Assembly (NCBI GenBank): GCA_036872755.1
Contig: JAVHNS010000004.1
Location: forward strand, 3,100,001-3,164,000
Source of the DNA: Orbilia blumenaviensis
Taxonomy: Eukaryota > Ascomycota > Orbiliomycetes > Orbiliales > Orbiliaceae
Direction of reading: 5' to 3'
Length of the DNA stretch: 64,000 bases
The translations under genes and the position numbers were made by a program. The notes below the pieces were generated by a model. That model was given only the letters and a program-made list of their open reading frames with translations, searched no databases and was not told the DNA's origin. This document shows, piece after piece, positions 11,346 through 22,895 of the stretch; position 1 is the stretch's first letter; every line of letters starts with the position of its first letter.

Positions 11346-14300
11346 ATGACAAGGCCTCGCTCTGTCTCGTTGGGTTCTCGAATCCAAGTGGTACGAACTA
11401 TCTTCTCCAATCTCAAAATGGCAGCGACTAACGGGTCTATAGCCTCCACTCAAAACCCTCGCAACTCGGACGCCTACCGAAGTCGCGCTGGACCTCCAAA
11501 CTAGCCTTTCGCATGGTATCCTCTCTACGGCCGAGGTACACCTTCGCCAGTCCATCCACGGCCCCAATGAGCTCCCACAATCCGAGCCAGAGCCAGTTTG
11601 GCTTAAATTCGCCAAACAATTCGTCGAGTCGAGACTGATCCTTTTACTATTGGCTTCCGCCGCGATATCTTTCTTCATGCACAACTATGACGACGGTGTT
11701 TCCATTACGATAGCGGTAGTGATCGTTGTTACGGTTGGGTTTGTGCAAGAGTACCGATCTGAGAAGGAACTAGAAGCCCTGAACAAGCTGGTCCCGCATC
11801 ATGCACACCTTATTCGAGGGAATGCACCAGGAAGCAGGAGCCTAAGTGCCGAGGACGAAGCAAAACTATTAGGGTTACCGCCAACTTCGACAACTGTCAG
11901 TGCAAGTTTGTTAGTACCAGGAGATCTCGTTACTTTTACTACCGGAGACAGGATACCAGCCGATATTCGAATTACACAAGCAGCAGACCTGGAGATCGAT
12001 CAGAGCAACCTGACCGGGGAGACAGAACCTGTCAGGAAACAAAGTGAACCTGTGGAAATCGTGGGAGCGGATGAAACGCCATTTTATTCTACTACAAAAT
12101 CTGATCCTTCTATCGCTGAGATGCACAGTATAGCTTTCCAGGGGACTCTTGTTAGGAACGGTCATGGCCAAGGCATTGTGGTTTCTATCGGTTCTAATAC
12201 CGAGTTTGGCAAGATCAATGCCATGCTGTCGGAAATTGAGAGTCCCAGGACACCACTTCAGGTTTCAATGGACAAGCTTGGGCATGATTTATCCATGGCT
12301 AGCTTCGGTATCATCGGGTTGATTGTGTTGTTTGGCTTTCTTCAAGGGCGGGAATGGCTCGAGCTATTCCAAGTTGCGGTCAGTTTGGCCGTGGCGGCCA
12401 TTCCTGAAGGCTTACCGATTATTGTTACAGTTACGCTAGCCTTGGGGGTTATAAGAATGGTAAACCGGGGAGCAATTGTTCGGAAGATGCCTTCTGTCGA
12501 GACATTAGGCTGTGTGAATGTCGTCTGTAGCGACAAGACCGGAACTCTGACCATGAACCACATGACAGTCACAATGCTTTGGACATGCGATCTTCCCGAA
12601 CCCGTTTCTAAAACGTCCCTGCAATCGTCGACCTCTACGCTCGATGTGCCCACACGAACGCTTCTGCGTATTGGAAACTTGTGTAATAACGGTCGTCTTG
12701 CAGCTCACCATACTGCAGAGGCTATTTCTGCCTTTTCAGCTCACTCGCCGCATACTACTCAGTCTCGGTTTGTTGGACAGCCTACAGATGTTGCACTGTT
12801 AGATCTCCTAGATGCATTCGGTGAAGAGGACCTTCGACCTCGTGTCGTGCGTTCGGCTGAAGTACCCTTTTCGTCGCGAGAGAAGTGGATGGGTGTCGTC
12901 ATTGATGGCGCTGGCTCTTCTCAAGATACTGCATACATTAAAGGTGCCCTCGAAAAAGTTCTCGCGCGCTGTGATACCTACCTTACTCGTGACGGGCGGC
13001 CGGTAGTCCTAGATGAGGCGCGAAAGAATAAGGCTTTATCCGCTGCTGAAAAGATGGCAGAAGAAGGGCTACGAGTGTTGGCTTTCGCTAGCGGGAGCGT
13101 ATCGAGGTTTGAGAAGAAGCCAGCGGGGACCGATATCAAGGACACGTTCAAAGATCTTACATTTGCCGGGATTGTCGGAATGTTTGATCCACCGCGAAAG
13201 GGCGTAGATAGGGCTATTCGGCGGTTGATGCTAGGCGGGGTTAAGGTTATTATGATCACTGGCGACGCAGAAACAACCGCGGTTAGCATTGCGAAGAAGT
13301 TGGGGATGCAAGTACTCCCTCCTGCTCCAATTGAAGGCAGAGTTAGTCCATCTGCAGGAGTGAACGGAAGAGCAATTATCGGGCATCATTCAAGGTCTGT
13401 CATCCGAGGAGATGAGTTGGACCAAATGACGGACGAAGAACTGGCACAAGCAATACAAACCACCACAATATTCGCAAGAACATCACCAGAACACAAACTG
13501 AAGATCATCAAGGCCCTACAAGCGCCGCCGAACGAGGCCGTTGTCGCCATGACTGGCGATGGAGTCAACGACGCACCCGCTCTCAAGATGGCAGATATTG
13601 GAATCAGCATGGGGATCATGGGAACGGACGTTGCGAAAGAGGCAGCGGATATGATTCTTAGCGATGATAACTTTTCGACTATCTTGCGGGCCATCGAGGA
13701 AGGTAAAGGGATTTACTACAATATTCAAAACTTCTTGACATTCCAGTTGAGCACGAGCGTGGCCGCGTTGGGGCTGGTACTATTGAGCACCCTGTTTGGA
13801 AAGGAAAATCCGTTGAACCCAATGCAAATTCTTTGGATTAGTGAGTTACCTCTCCAGATACCTACCTTTCGATTGATACTAATGGATTTCAGACATTTTG
13901 ATGGACGGTCCTCCCGCACAATCACTTGGTGTCGAACCAGTCGATAAAGGCGTTATGGCTGCGAAACCGCGGTCACGACACGATCGAATTTTGACATCTA
14001 CTCTCCTCCAAAGAGTCTTTACCTCTGCATTTTTTATCCTCGGCGGCACTATGCTTATCTACATCCGCGAAATGTCTGCAGACGGTATCATCACCAAGCG
14101 AGACACAACAATGACATTCACCTGCTTCGTCCTCTTTGATATGTTCAACGCCCTCACCTGTCGTAGTGAGGGAAAATCATATCTAAGAGGGGAAATCAAA
14201 CTAACAAGTAATAAGTTCTTTGTTGGTGCTGTTGGTGCAAGTTTATTGGGACAACTCGGCGTGGTCTATCTACCATTTTTGCAGTGGATTTTTCAGACAG

Positions 14301-14434
14301 AGGCATTGGCGGCCAGAGACTGGGTCTTGTTGATCTGTGTGGCGAGTACGGTTCTCTGGGTGGATGAAGCGAGGAAGTGGCATATGTGGAGAAAGGGGAG
14401 GAGAGGATTTGCGGGGTACAGTTCGCGGGTTTAG
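11346..14434 (+). CDS. PMR1: Golgi Ca2+/Mn2+-transporting P-type ATPase, PMR1/SPCA type
   Basis: ATP-driven pump loading Ca2+ and Mn2+ into the Golgi lumen, needed for glycosylation and ion homeostasis. Exons read as 11346-11390, 11443-13840 and 13893-14434, giving 994 aa. Intron 1 has a GACTAAC branch site just before its AG (11441-11442). Intron 2 interrupts the family motif [20 protein letters not shown] and splicing restores it. Landmarks: SIHGPNELP in the N-terminal ATPase domain, LTGETEP (about 206), PEGLP in M4 (about 336), phosphorylation site DKTGT (Asp about 379), [18 protein letters not shown] and [21 protein letters not shown] (about 719). Length fits fungal Pmr1 (about 950-1000) rather than the longer vacuolar Pmc1. 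The start at 11346 is the first ATG after an in-frame stop at 11295. The exact intron-1 donor (11388 or 11391) is uncertain. Confidence 0.93.
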
Positions 14435-16290
14435 AGGGCCAAAATAGTTGGAGTGCCAGCAGTGTGTGCTGGCAAACTGTGTGCTGGATCAAAGATGGGG
14501 TAGAGACACACTTTTCTAGATTTCTGAGTAGATACTCTGAAGAAGTCTTGTTAAGCTGATAATCTGTAAAAGTTTACAAGGTTTTGGCGGGCGACCTCTG
14601 ATCGATAGGGTATGGCTTTTAGAAACCCAATCTTCGATACAATTAAACAGAGACCCCTTTTTTCCCCCTTTTCTTCGTTTCTCCAATTGTATGTATTTTA
14701 GATATCTATCTTTCTTTCGTTTGTATTTTGGAGAAAGAGTAGGCCTTAGACATCTATTATTTAGGCTTCGCTTTCGCTCCTTTAATCATGTACGATTGGT
14801 TCATTGTTATTATCTTGATCAAAAGTATTGGCGTATTGCTGTCTTAAAAAGCAATCTTTACTCTTGTCCAATCCTAATTATAATATCAGAGTATTTGGAT
14901 TTGAACGATTAGGTTTAATCAAGCAGGCGATATATATCCTCGCATCTGGGACTTTTCCAGATCATTCAAGCCGGCCCAAAGTCATTCCAATCTCGGTGTT
15001 TTGCCTATTTAAAATATACAACACCTACAACACGCTCCTATGAAACACGTGAGTCTTTAAAACTAATGAGATTGGCTTGTAGCCTTCAGTCACTTATTTA
15101 CGAAATAGACCCGTAGTGAAAGGTTGAATACATTGACTCTACGGTTTATGTGCTACATCCTCTATGGCTTTCGCCATGAAGAACAACCTACAGAACGCTG
15201 TACCTATTCATAAATACACTCATTCATCGTCGAGGATTATGCTATACTATATCTGCTAGGACAGGAGATCAATTAACAAAAAATTGCTGATGAAGTAAAA
15301 TAGCCGTCAATACATATATACATTCCCATATGCCTAAAAACCCCATGCTTACTTTTCTAATAGCTAGGACCGAGGGCAACCTTATGTCAGCAAGTCTATA
15401 TCTAGATTTCGAAACTATAACCGATTTGCGACCTTTAGTCCAAGTCAGTCAGGGCCAGAATTAGCTTCCGACCTAAACTCTTGCTAAGCAACCATCTTGT
15501 CATCATGGGATATTGCAATCAAGATCCCTACTCCTATGATCCTAAGAACGAGGGCTTTAAATCCATTCATGGCTCTCGGCGGGAATCACCGATCACAGCG
15601 GCCTCTTTAGCGCCGGCCCTGATGCAGCGAAAACCAAATATGAAACAAGCAGAAAACCAAGTCAAAAGTCCCACCAACTAAACTCTAGAGGCAAAATCCA
15701 GGAATATTACCCCACAACCCCCATACCCCAGCATAACAGTATCCCCGTGGATAGCTAAATTGATATTGTCACTATCGTAGGGTTTCCGCGGTAGGTATAT
15801 GAGGAAGTCACAAAACCCTTTCGCCATTCAGAGATACCCATTCCCCATCGATAATCTGAATTTCACAAAAAGTCTGCTGCAAGGAAAGAATACTAGTTTA
15901 GCATAGTTCAACGCCTAGCACGCTTTTGTCTGTCTTCAGCTGTGGGCCAGCTTTGAGGAAAGATAACTTCGTGATCGGCAATTTATGCAACAATCGGTGC
16001 CGGTTTCATTCGCCATTCCTTGCGAAGTAGGAAGTTACACATACTCTTATACTATTGAGGCTTTGCAGCAGCAGATATGAGTATTATTTAATATTACACC
16101 CAAGATAGCTGTATACCCTCAGGTATCGGTATTCCTTTGAGCAAATAGGTAGTCTCAAGTTGGTGTTGCATTTGCAAATTTGACAGCGTTTGTGATGAAA
16201 AAGTTGGTCCATCAATATTTTTCTAGTCTCATAAACAACTTACCGGATATCCGTATAGCATAGGGCATCTTAGCCTCGGTCAGGGCATCT

Positions 16291-16304
16291 TATATATATA
16301 TATA
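16291..16304. repeat. (TA)n microsatellite beside an 11-bp direct repeat
   Basis: Seven TA units. The flanking motif AGGGCATCTTA occurs twice, about 20 bp apart, immediately to the left. Confidence 0.7.
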
Positions 16305-17961
16305 AGCGCATTATTGAATTCGGTACGCACGTACATAACCTGTATCCTAACCTTCCAAACGCTACCGGATTCAATATTTGAATATATGTCACTAAACAAA
16401 AGGCTACAAACATTTTCTTAAAATAGATATAATCGGCGATATTTCAGCTACGAAATCGCTGCGACTTTGTAACTATCACTATGTCTATAACGTATATGCA
16501 CACTGTATCTGATATTATATTCCTTGATCAATTGCGATATTGATTTACGGTCCCCGGTAACGACTATACGGAGAACTCAGAGTGCGTTTTTAGGCTGTCT
16601 ATCAAACGGAAGCTAGTCTTACATTGGGCTTGACAGCAGTGAAGAAAAAATAAAGGAACATTAAGACGCAAGACGTCCTCCAGGTAAGAGGGTAACTTTT
16701 TGAAAAAAAACGCACTAAATTCCCTCTGGTATATACATATACCTAGCATGTAGGTAGTATACAGTTGCGGCCTTCGAAGGCCTGGAGCTCAGTTACCTGT
16801 TTGATAATGTCTTATATGCATGGTGAAGTCGGGTCGGATTCAATTCGTGCAAACTTCATAGGCATCGATGCGGATCCCAAGCCCAGTTACCTAGACATCC
16901 GAATACTCGAGGATTCCGATAATTCAATGCAGTCCTTGTGCTACCACCTGTATGTGTTACCGTGCCAAAATGCCAAAAAGAAATCCCGATATGAACGTTC
17001 CACAAGCACCCGAGACCACAGACTTTTGTACTACCAAGGCCTAAGCTACTCATGCAGTGCACCGATCGGAATCTGAATATGATAGTATTCGATTTCTATT
17101 CCACGGGTCCACAGGCTGAACTCCCAATATCGACCCACCCGAAATGCAACATATCAGACCAGTTATACGTCCTTATTACCCGAAAGGCGAGAGAATACTA
17201 TCACTGTTTACAGCGGTAATGCCTAATAAAATCTAAAATCCAATCTCCGATCGATAGTGATGCGGATTCTTCCAAGATCAGATTTGTCTCATAAACCGGA
17301 CGCGGACCAGCAGGCGCCAGAAACATGACTGAGATATCGATCGGAGGCACGCCGGATATCGGTTTCAGCGGAGCTTAATCTCTCCTAACTATAGATCCCA
17401 TTGTAAGTGGGGTATCTTTTATAAGAAAGACGCATCTTGAAACATATGGCTGAATGTGAAGGGCTTTTTGATGACTCATTTGGCAAGTTAGCTCATATTC
17501 ACCGGTTGTGGCGGTCTCCGGGTTCCGTTTTATACACTTTATCCCATCTTTCCCCTTATATTATATCTGCACAAGGTAATATACATAGTGGCTAGAAGCT
17601 CCAGCTCCGAGCTGCTACCTAGATAATTCCTTCTTCGAAGGAAGTATAAGTGTGCGATTCCATGGCAATTTAGTAAATATCTTAAATCCGGATGGCTTGT
17701 ATGCAGGCTGGAGCCCTGACTCATGTCGGAGCTTCATGCTGCTAACGGTTAATTGTGATCTTGGTATGTAACGGAGTATAATAGTATATTCGGTCAAGAA
17801 CAGCTAGCTACTATATGCCTAATTGTGTTTCATTAATTCATTTGATATTCGGAGGAGATGATATGCATTGGTGATCATAATTGGTCTTGGATCGGGATAA
17901 TAAGATGACAAAACGGGACCGAAGCACAGAAAAAAAGAGTTTCCTGTATGTAGTCGAAGTA

Positions 17962-17983
17962 GCATGCATGCATGCATGCATGC
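17962..17983. repeat. (GCAT)n microsatellite
   Basis: 22 bp of GCAT/CATG repeats. The unit is self-complementary, so the whole tract is one palindrome. It lies in non-coding DNA. Confidence 0.85.
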
Positions 17984-20107
17984 GTATAAAACCGGCAATA
18001 TGATATTGTCCCTGTCGCCTAAAGATTCCGCGTCAGTTTTCGCGGCTTTGCAGAATTCTGGGGGCAAAAAGATTCAAAGACGAGTTGTCTGTCGCGAATT
18101 TCGCAACCTTGCATCAGCTCCCCCCCGGCTGTAGCTGCGGTTTGCGATTGCGATCGATATTAACAGAATCGAGACAAACATTAATATCGGGGAGAGAGAG
18201 AGAGTAATCATGACAGGCAGTGGGGCCATTGGGCCTAGAAGCTTGCTCTTGCGCGGGGGGTTCCGTGGGTCACTCCATTCGTTATGAAATTTCATCTTCT
18301 GTAATTTATTCCATACGCCCGACGATACGAAGCGATAAATTTGACATGTTGCAAATCGCGGTCGTAACATTAACGTCTTTTCGAAACTAGTCAACTTCAA
18401 CGAATGGGATTCGAATGCAACCTCTTGCAATCGCCATAAGACGGGGTATTAAGCCGTTACCAAGCAGAACGGGGAAAGGAACCCTAAGGATTTTCTGGAA
18501 AATGAGCCTCTTGACCCGCCTCGTCCGTATTACGAAAGCACGGACTTTTCGTCGACCGACGGCCCACTATTCGAATTCGAAACAATCTCCATCCTGTGGC
18601 AAATTCGCAATTGCAAGCCCAATTGCGCTGTTAATTTCGCCTACTTGCTGTACATTTACATAACATGGCACCAGCCCAAAAACAAAAAATGTGCCGAAGA
18701 TATGGTGTTACAAAGGGTTAAAAACCGACCGGCCCACAGGATTTAAGCGAACGGTGTTTCGAGCTAAAAGCCTTGCTTCTTTGGGACTGTTTCGGACCCT
18801 GAAATCAAACTTTTGAATTTGAGATTGCGAATGAGAGAGCTTACAGAACCGGATTGGGAGCAACAAGAAATGGTTTTGTGAAGGATTGCTGATGGGCGAG
18901 TCAGTAACCTTTTGCTCCGTAGATCCAGCAGAGTCGCGTTAATTAGTAAAAACAAAGTCATGGGCCCCGAGATGGATCGGAGGTGCCGTTTTTCTTGGTC
19001 CTTGGTCGCTTTCCCTTTCTCCCAGTGTCTCGGAGACACTGCTTTTTCTTCACATGGCATGCCGATAAGCGTGCCGGAAAGCGGGAACCAAAAAACGAAA
19101 GTTTAAAAGAAAAAAAAAAAAAACAAAAAGAAAAATGGAGTGTCAGGAATGCAATGCAAGACGCAGAGGGGACGATGCAAATTGTGAGGCATTATTATAA
19201 TGTGACCGGATGGCAATGGATAGGGAAGTAGTTCCGAGCTCGAGGTCAGGGTTTCCGTTCGGAAGGCTTCAGGGCAGACCGAAGGTCGACAGCGCACCTT
19301 TAAGGATGAGATGCATTGCATGCAAGCAAGGGATTCGTCTTCAGATAGGCCTGGTTCCTACAAGATCCACAAAGATGATTGGTCGGATGGCATTTCCTGG
19401 TTGGAGGAGAATTCTTGAAAGCATGATTGGCGGTTTTATGTTGTTACTTCGTTACTATCCAAAGGTCAAGCTTAACATGTCTGAGTCGGAGCCAATTCCA
19501 ACAGCTAGCATCTGGGCATATCACACGACAGGATTTAGAAGCTGTATGTTTCGAGTGGCTGCGCATATATGTACATATGTACATTACATCGTACATACAT
19601 AGATTTGAAGGTCGTGTACGTGAACCACTGACTAAGCCCGCCAGGCAATCTCGACATTCCGTGTCGTTTGTTAATTAGTATTGGGTATTACCGTGCCTGG
19701 CCTGCCGTCCCGAAATTTTAGAAAAGCTAAAGAGGCTTTTCTGAGTCGGAATAGCTGTATGTAATGTAAGACTTTAGATAGAGAGATCAAAAGAGGAAGA
19801 CAAATATGAAAGAGAGAATGAGTGAAAGAGATGAACTCACAGCTGCAAGCCACCAACCCACCTTTTTTAAACTTGATTATTCTATACCCCGCCAGGGTCG
19901 TTGCATCTAATCTAGCTCTTGAGGCTAATCCCACCAACCAACCGAATGGGCTGCACCTGTATAAGTTATGCACGTCGATGCAATGAAAAACATGCAATGG
20001 CGAGTTTTTCGTTAAATGCCCCCTTCAACATCTGAGATATCTCTGACGATCTAAAAATCGCAGCCGGGGGCCTAGAAGGGCCCACAACGGCAAGGACTGA
20101 ATGGGAC

Positions 20108-20150
20108 ATGTATGTATGTACCCTACCAAATGCACATTACATACATACAT
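20108..20150. repeat. 13-bp perfect inverted repeat
   Basis: ATGTATGTATGTA at 20108-20120 is complemented by TACATACATACAT at 20138-20150, leaving a 17-nt loop. The arms are themselves tetranucleotide repeats, so slippage may explain them. Confidence 0.7.
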
Positions 20151-21786
20151 AACCCTGCTCTGGTCTTCCCTGTAAATGCCGTGACCATGGGATCGCACCC
20201 GTCTCGCGGAGAAAGAGAAGAAGAAAAAAGACTGATATCTCGCGTCGTGCAAAGGGCATCATTCATTCAACGATGCGCGCGGAGGGAAGTTGGAAGTGGT
20301 CTGACAGGGGGCCCGTACGAATTCAAGTGACCCATTCGCTCGGTTGGAGGTCTGTTGCACCAGACAGATGAACAAAGCTGAAGAGAAACAAGCAGACAAC
20401 CTCTTGTTGGGGGAGATAACCGGCTGCCTGGAAGCCTCGCCTTTCTTTTATTTTAAAATTTTATAGATTTTTTTTTTTATTCTTTCTTTTCTCTCTTGAC
20501 CGGGCGTGTCGTCTCAAGCTGCCGTGAAATTAAGATATCGGCACTTGCCTACTTGAGTCGCCCGGCTATTGAGGATGCTTCTGGATGCATATGGCATAGG
20601 ATGCACCAAGTAGCATTGGAGAGTGGGTGAGAGAGAATAGAGCTAAATATCTATCGGGCGCCGGGTACCAGTTAGTCAGCAGGGTGCAGCCAATAGTTAA
20701 TTACTCCATACTTTCTGATAACCCGGTGCATGCCATACCGTTAATTGCATTACATTGATTGATTGATCAAGGTCCGAGCTGGAGCGTGAGGCGAGTGCTG
20801 CTCAGCAGATAAAAGTCGCAACCGGCCGTTAATCAATCACCCAAGCAAGTAGCTAGTGGTGGTACTGATAGCAGCATCGTATAATTAATACGGACATCGC
20901 CAGCCAGTCGGCCGGATCGAATCAAATAGCTGAGGCTGATGCACTGCATTTTGCATTCTTCGAAGTCGGTTTCGCCGTTGAGCACAAAAAATATCAATAG
21001 AAGAACTTCTTAACAGCAACAACGCAAACGAAATTTCTTTTAACGTCTCAACCTTTTATTCTTCTCGCCTTCTTCTTCTTCCTCTTCTCCCTCTTCTCCC
21101 TTCTATCCTTCCTCCCTTCTTCTTCCTCTCATCACCACCGCCATCAATCATCAGCCAAGTAGTCATCGGTCCATCGGTCCTCATCCATCATCACCACCAT
21201 CGACATCCTGTACCAGGACCCTTCCCTTCGTTCTCCCGGCCTTCTCCTGAGCCCCTCCACCATCGTTTGATGTTAATCGTCGGTAGTTGACAGTGGCTGT
21301 CTTTCGAGATATATATTTTTATAGACGCTTACCGATCTGGGTATTCCTATATACACCACTAAGCGTATATACCTGGGTGAACATACATACCTAGCCTAGC
21401 ATATTAGCACGCTACTGCTACCACCCACGTTATAATTATATTATACGCTAAAGTGGCGTTCCACACTGTGGAGCTCTCGGCTTCGTCCTTTTTTTTCCCT
21501 TGCACCAGTCCAGTTCAGTTCAGTTCAGTCCAGTCAGTCGACATTGCAGCTGCACTTGCATTGTATGGAAACTTAGTACGGTCCACCCCCGGCCTGGCCT
21601 GGTGAACTAGTTAGCAACCAAAGCTAGCTATCTGAAACGGCGTAGCGTAGTCCCAACTTGAACCCCACGAACGTTGGGTTGCATCTCGAGACACTCCGAC
21701 AAAAAAGCCAGAGCTCAATCGACTAGTCCGACTAGTCCGACTCATTCCTCGATCACTCGTTTTTCGCCTTTTCGGCTTGCTTAGCG

Positions 21787-21900
21787 GTAAGTTTATATCC
21801 CGTGCCTTCTTCCTTGGTTCGATTAGTATTCCTTTAGCCCTGTTTCAATATTACTTGTACTCGTGTCGACGGTACTAACCAGGCTTGCCTCTCATCCTAG
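21787..21900 (+). other. Probable spliceosomal intron in a non-coding leader
   Basis: Donor GTAAGT at 21787, perfect branch motif TACTAAC at 21873-21879 and acceptor CCTAG at 21896-21900, giving 114 nt. No coding frame spans it, so it points to a spliced 5' UTR or ncRNA on the plus strand. Confidence 0.6.
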
Positions 21901-22599
21901 CTCCCTCGCAAGAAGGAAGGGACCGTCCCTATCTAAGCTTTCTTCTCCCCCAACTACCATTGTTCGACATTCCCGTCGCTCTAGTCATCTCTGGTCCCGG
22001 TCTGTGTACCTGGCTGGCGGTGCACTACGCTCCTCCTGGTGGTTTTCCCTCTCGCTGCGGATTTCTCCTCAAGTTGTGCATACCTCGCTCGACTTTTCCA
22101 TTCCTTTGTTATCGCTTTTCCAGTTTAGCCTAAGCAGAATACCATTCGGTAGTCCTTGCAAGGGTTCCCAATCCGTTTTTTTTTTTTTTGCTCGGTCCTT
22201 TGGTGGCAGTCGTGCGTCTAGAAGGTGGTAGAAGGAGAACGGCAGAAGCAGACCGGGGAGTTCCAGCCAGTCGTTCGCTGTCCCACCTTTTTAACTTCTT
22301 TCGATACACTTTATCCCACTATCCAACCAGGACGCAAAAATCGTCCCGCCAAACCCAGGTACTTGTGTGCAGGTACTTCGTGCTCGTGGCCGTGCCTGGG
22401 TCCTTGACCTGACTTCTTCTGCTCAGGCAGGTGGGAATCTGCTTTAGAACCTGGACGCCCGCTTGTCCTGATAAAAGACGCTCCTCAAAAAAATTTTCTT
22501 TCTTATCAAGGAGCGCTCTCCTGGGTAGTCATATATCTGGATCGGCCAGGCCACTTTTGGATCCTCCCTCTTATTTTTGTTTGCTATTTTGTCAGGATC

Positions 22600-22627
22600 T
22601 TTTTTTTTTTTTTTTTTTTTTTTTTTT
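22600..22627 (+). repeat. Poly(T) run of 28
   Basis: Uninterrupted T tract in the region leading into SUA5. Its length is likely polymorphic or subject to sequencing error. Confidence 0.85.
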
Positions 22628-22724
22628 GGGCTCACAAATACATCTTCTTTTTGTGAAAGGTATATCAAGCATTAGAAAGGGAAAAGGCAACAGGAGAGAA
22701 GCTACCTGTGGCTGAGCCTTCAAG

Positions 22725-22895
22725 CTGTCTGTTCGAGCACTCACCCCTCATACCCGGCTCGGTTGCTCATTGCGGGCCCCACGTCTGTGGTCCGCCTCGA
22801 ATATATCTCCCAGACCAGGTCTAAACAGATCACTTCCACTTTTTCGAACTCTTGTTCAATCTCCACTCTTCCACCGTTGTCAATTAGCAATTGAA
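22725..22895 (+). other. In-frame non-AUG extension of SUA5, possible presequence
   Basis: 57 codons in frame with SUA5, from a CTG at 22725 to the ATG, after a stop at 22713. The only acidic residue is the Glu just before the Met. The extension carries several Arg and many Ser/Leu (for example RAPRLWSASNISPRPGLNR). Candidate initiation codons are CTG 22725 and TTG 22770; alternatively an upstream exon supplies the ATG. Confidence 0.4.

Larger units (their letters stand above)
14435..20900. other. Gene-poor 6.5-kb spacer
   Basis: Beyond the ATPase 3' flank no coding region is supported: open frames are under about 120 codons, lack family similarity and mostly lack ATG starts. It contains a (TA)n run, a (GCAT)n run and a 13-bp inverted repeat (listed separately), and an A-rich tract at about 19109-19135. 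Confidence 0.5.
20901..22895 (+). promoter_or_regulatory. Promoter and long CT-rich leader upstream of SUA5
   Basis: The region 21050-21250 is dominated by TTC/TCC/CTT tracts and CATCATCACC repeats, typical of fungal core promoters and 5' leaders. Short tandem repeats follow (CAGTTCAGTTCAGTTCAG near 21510, CGACTAGTC repeats near 21720). A consensus intron lies at 21787-21900 and a 28-nt T run at 22600-22627. No protein frame in it is convincing. It may be the SUA5 5' UTR, or include a separate non-coding transcript. Confidence 0.45.
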
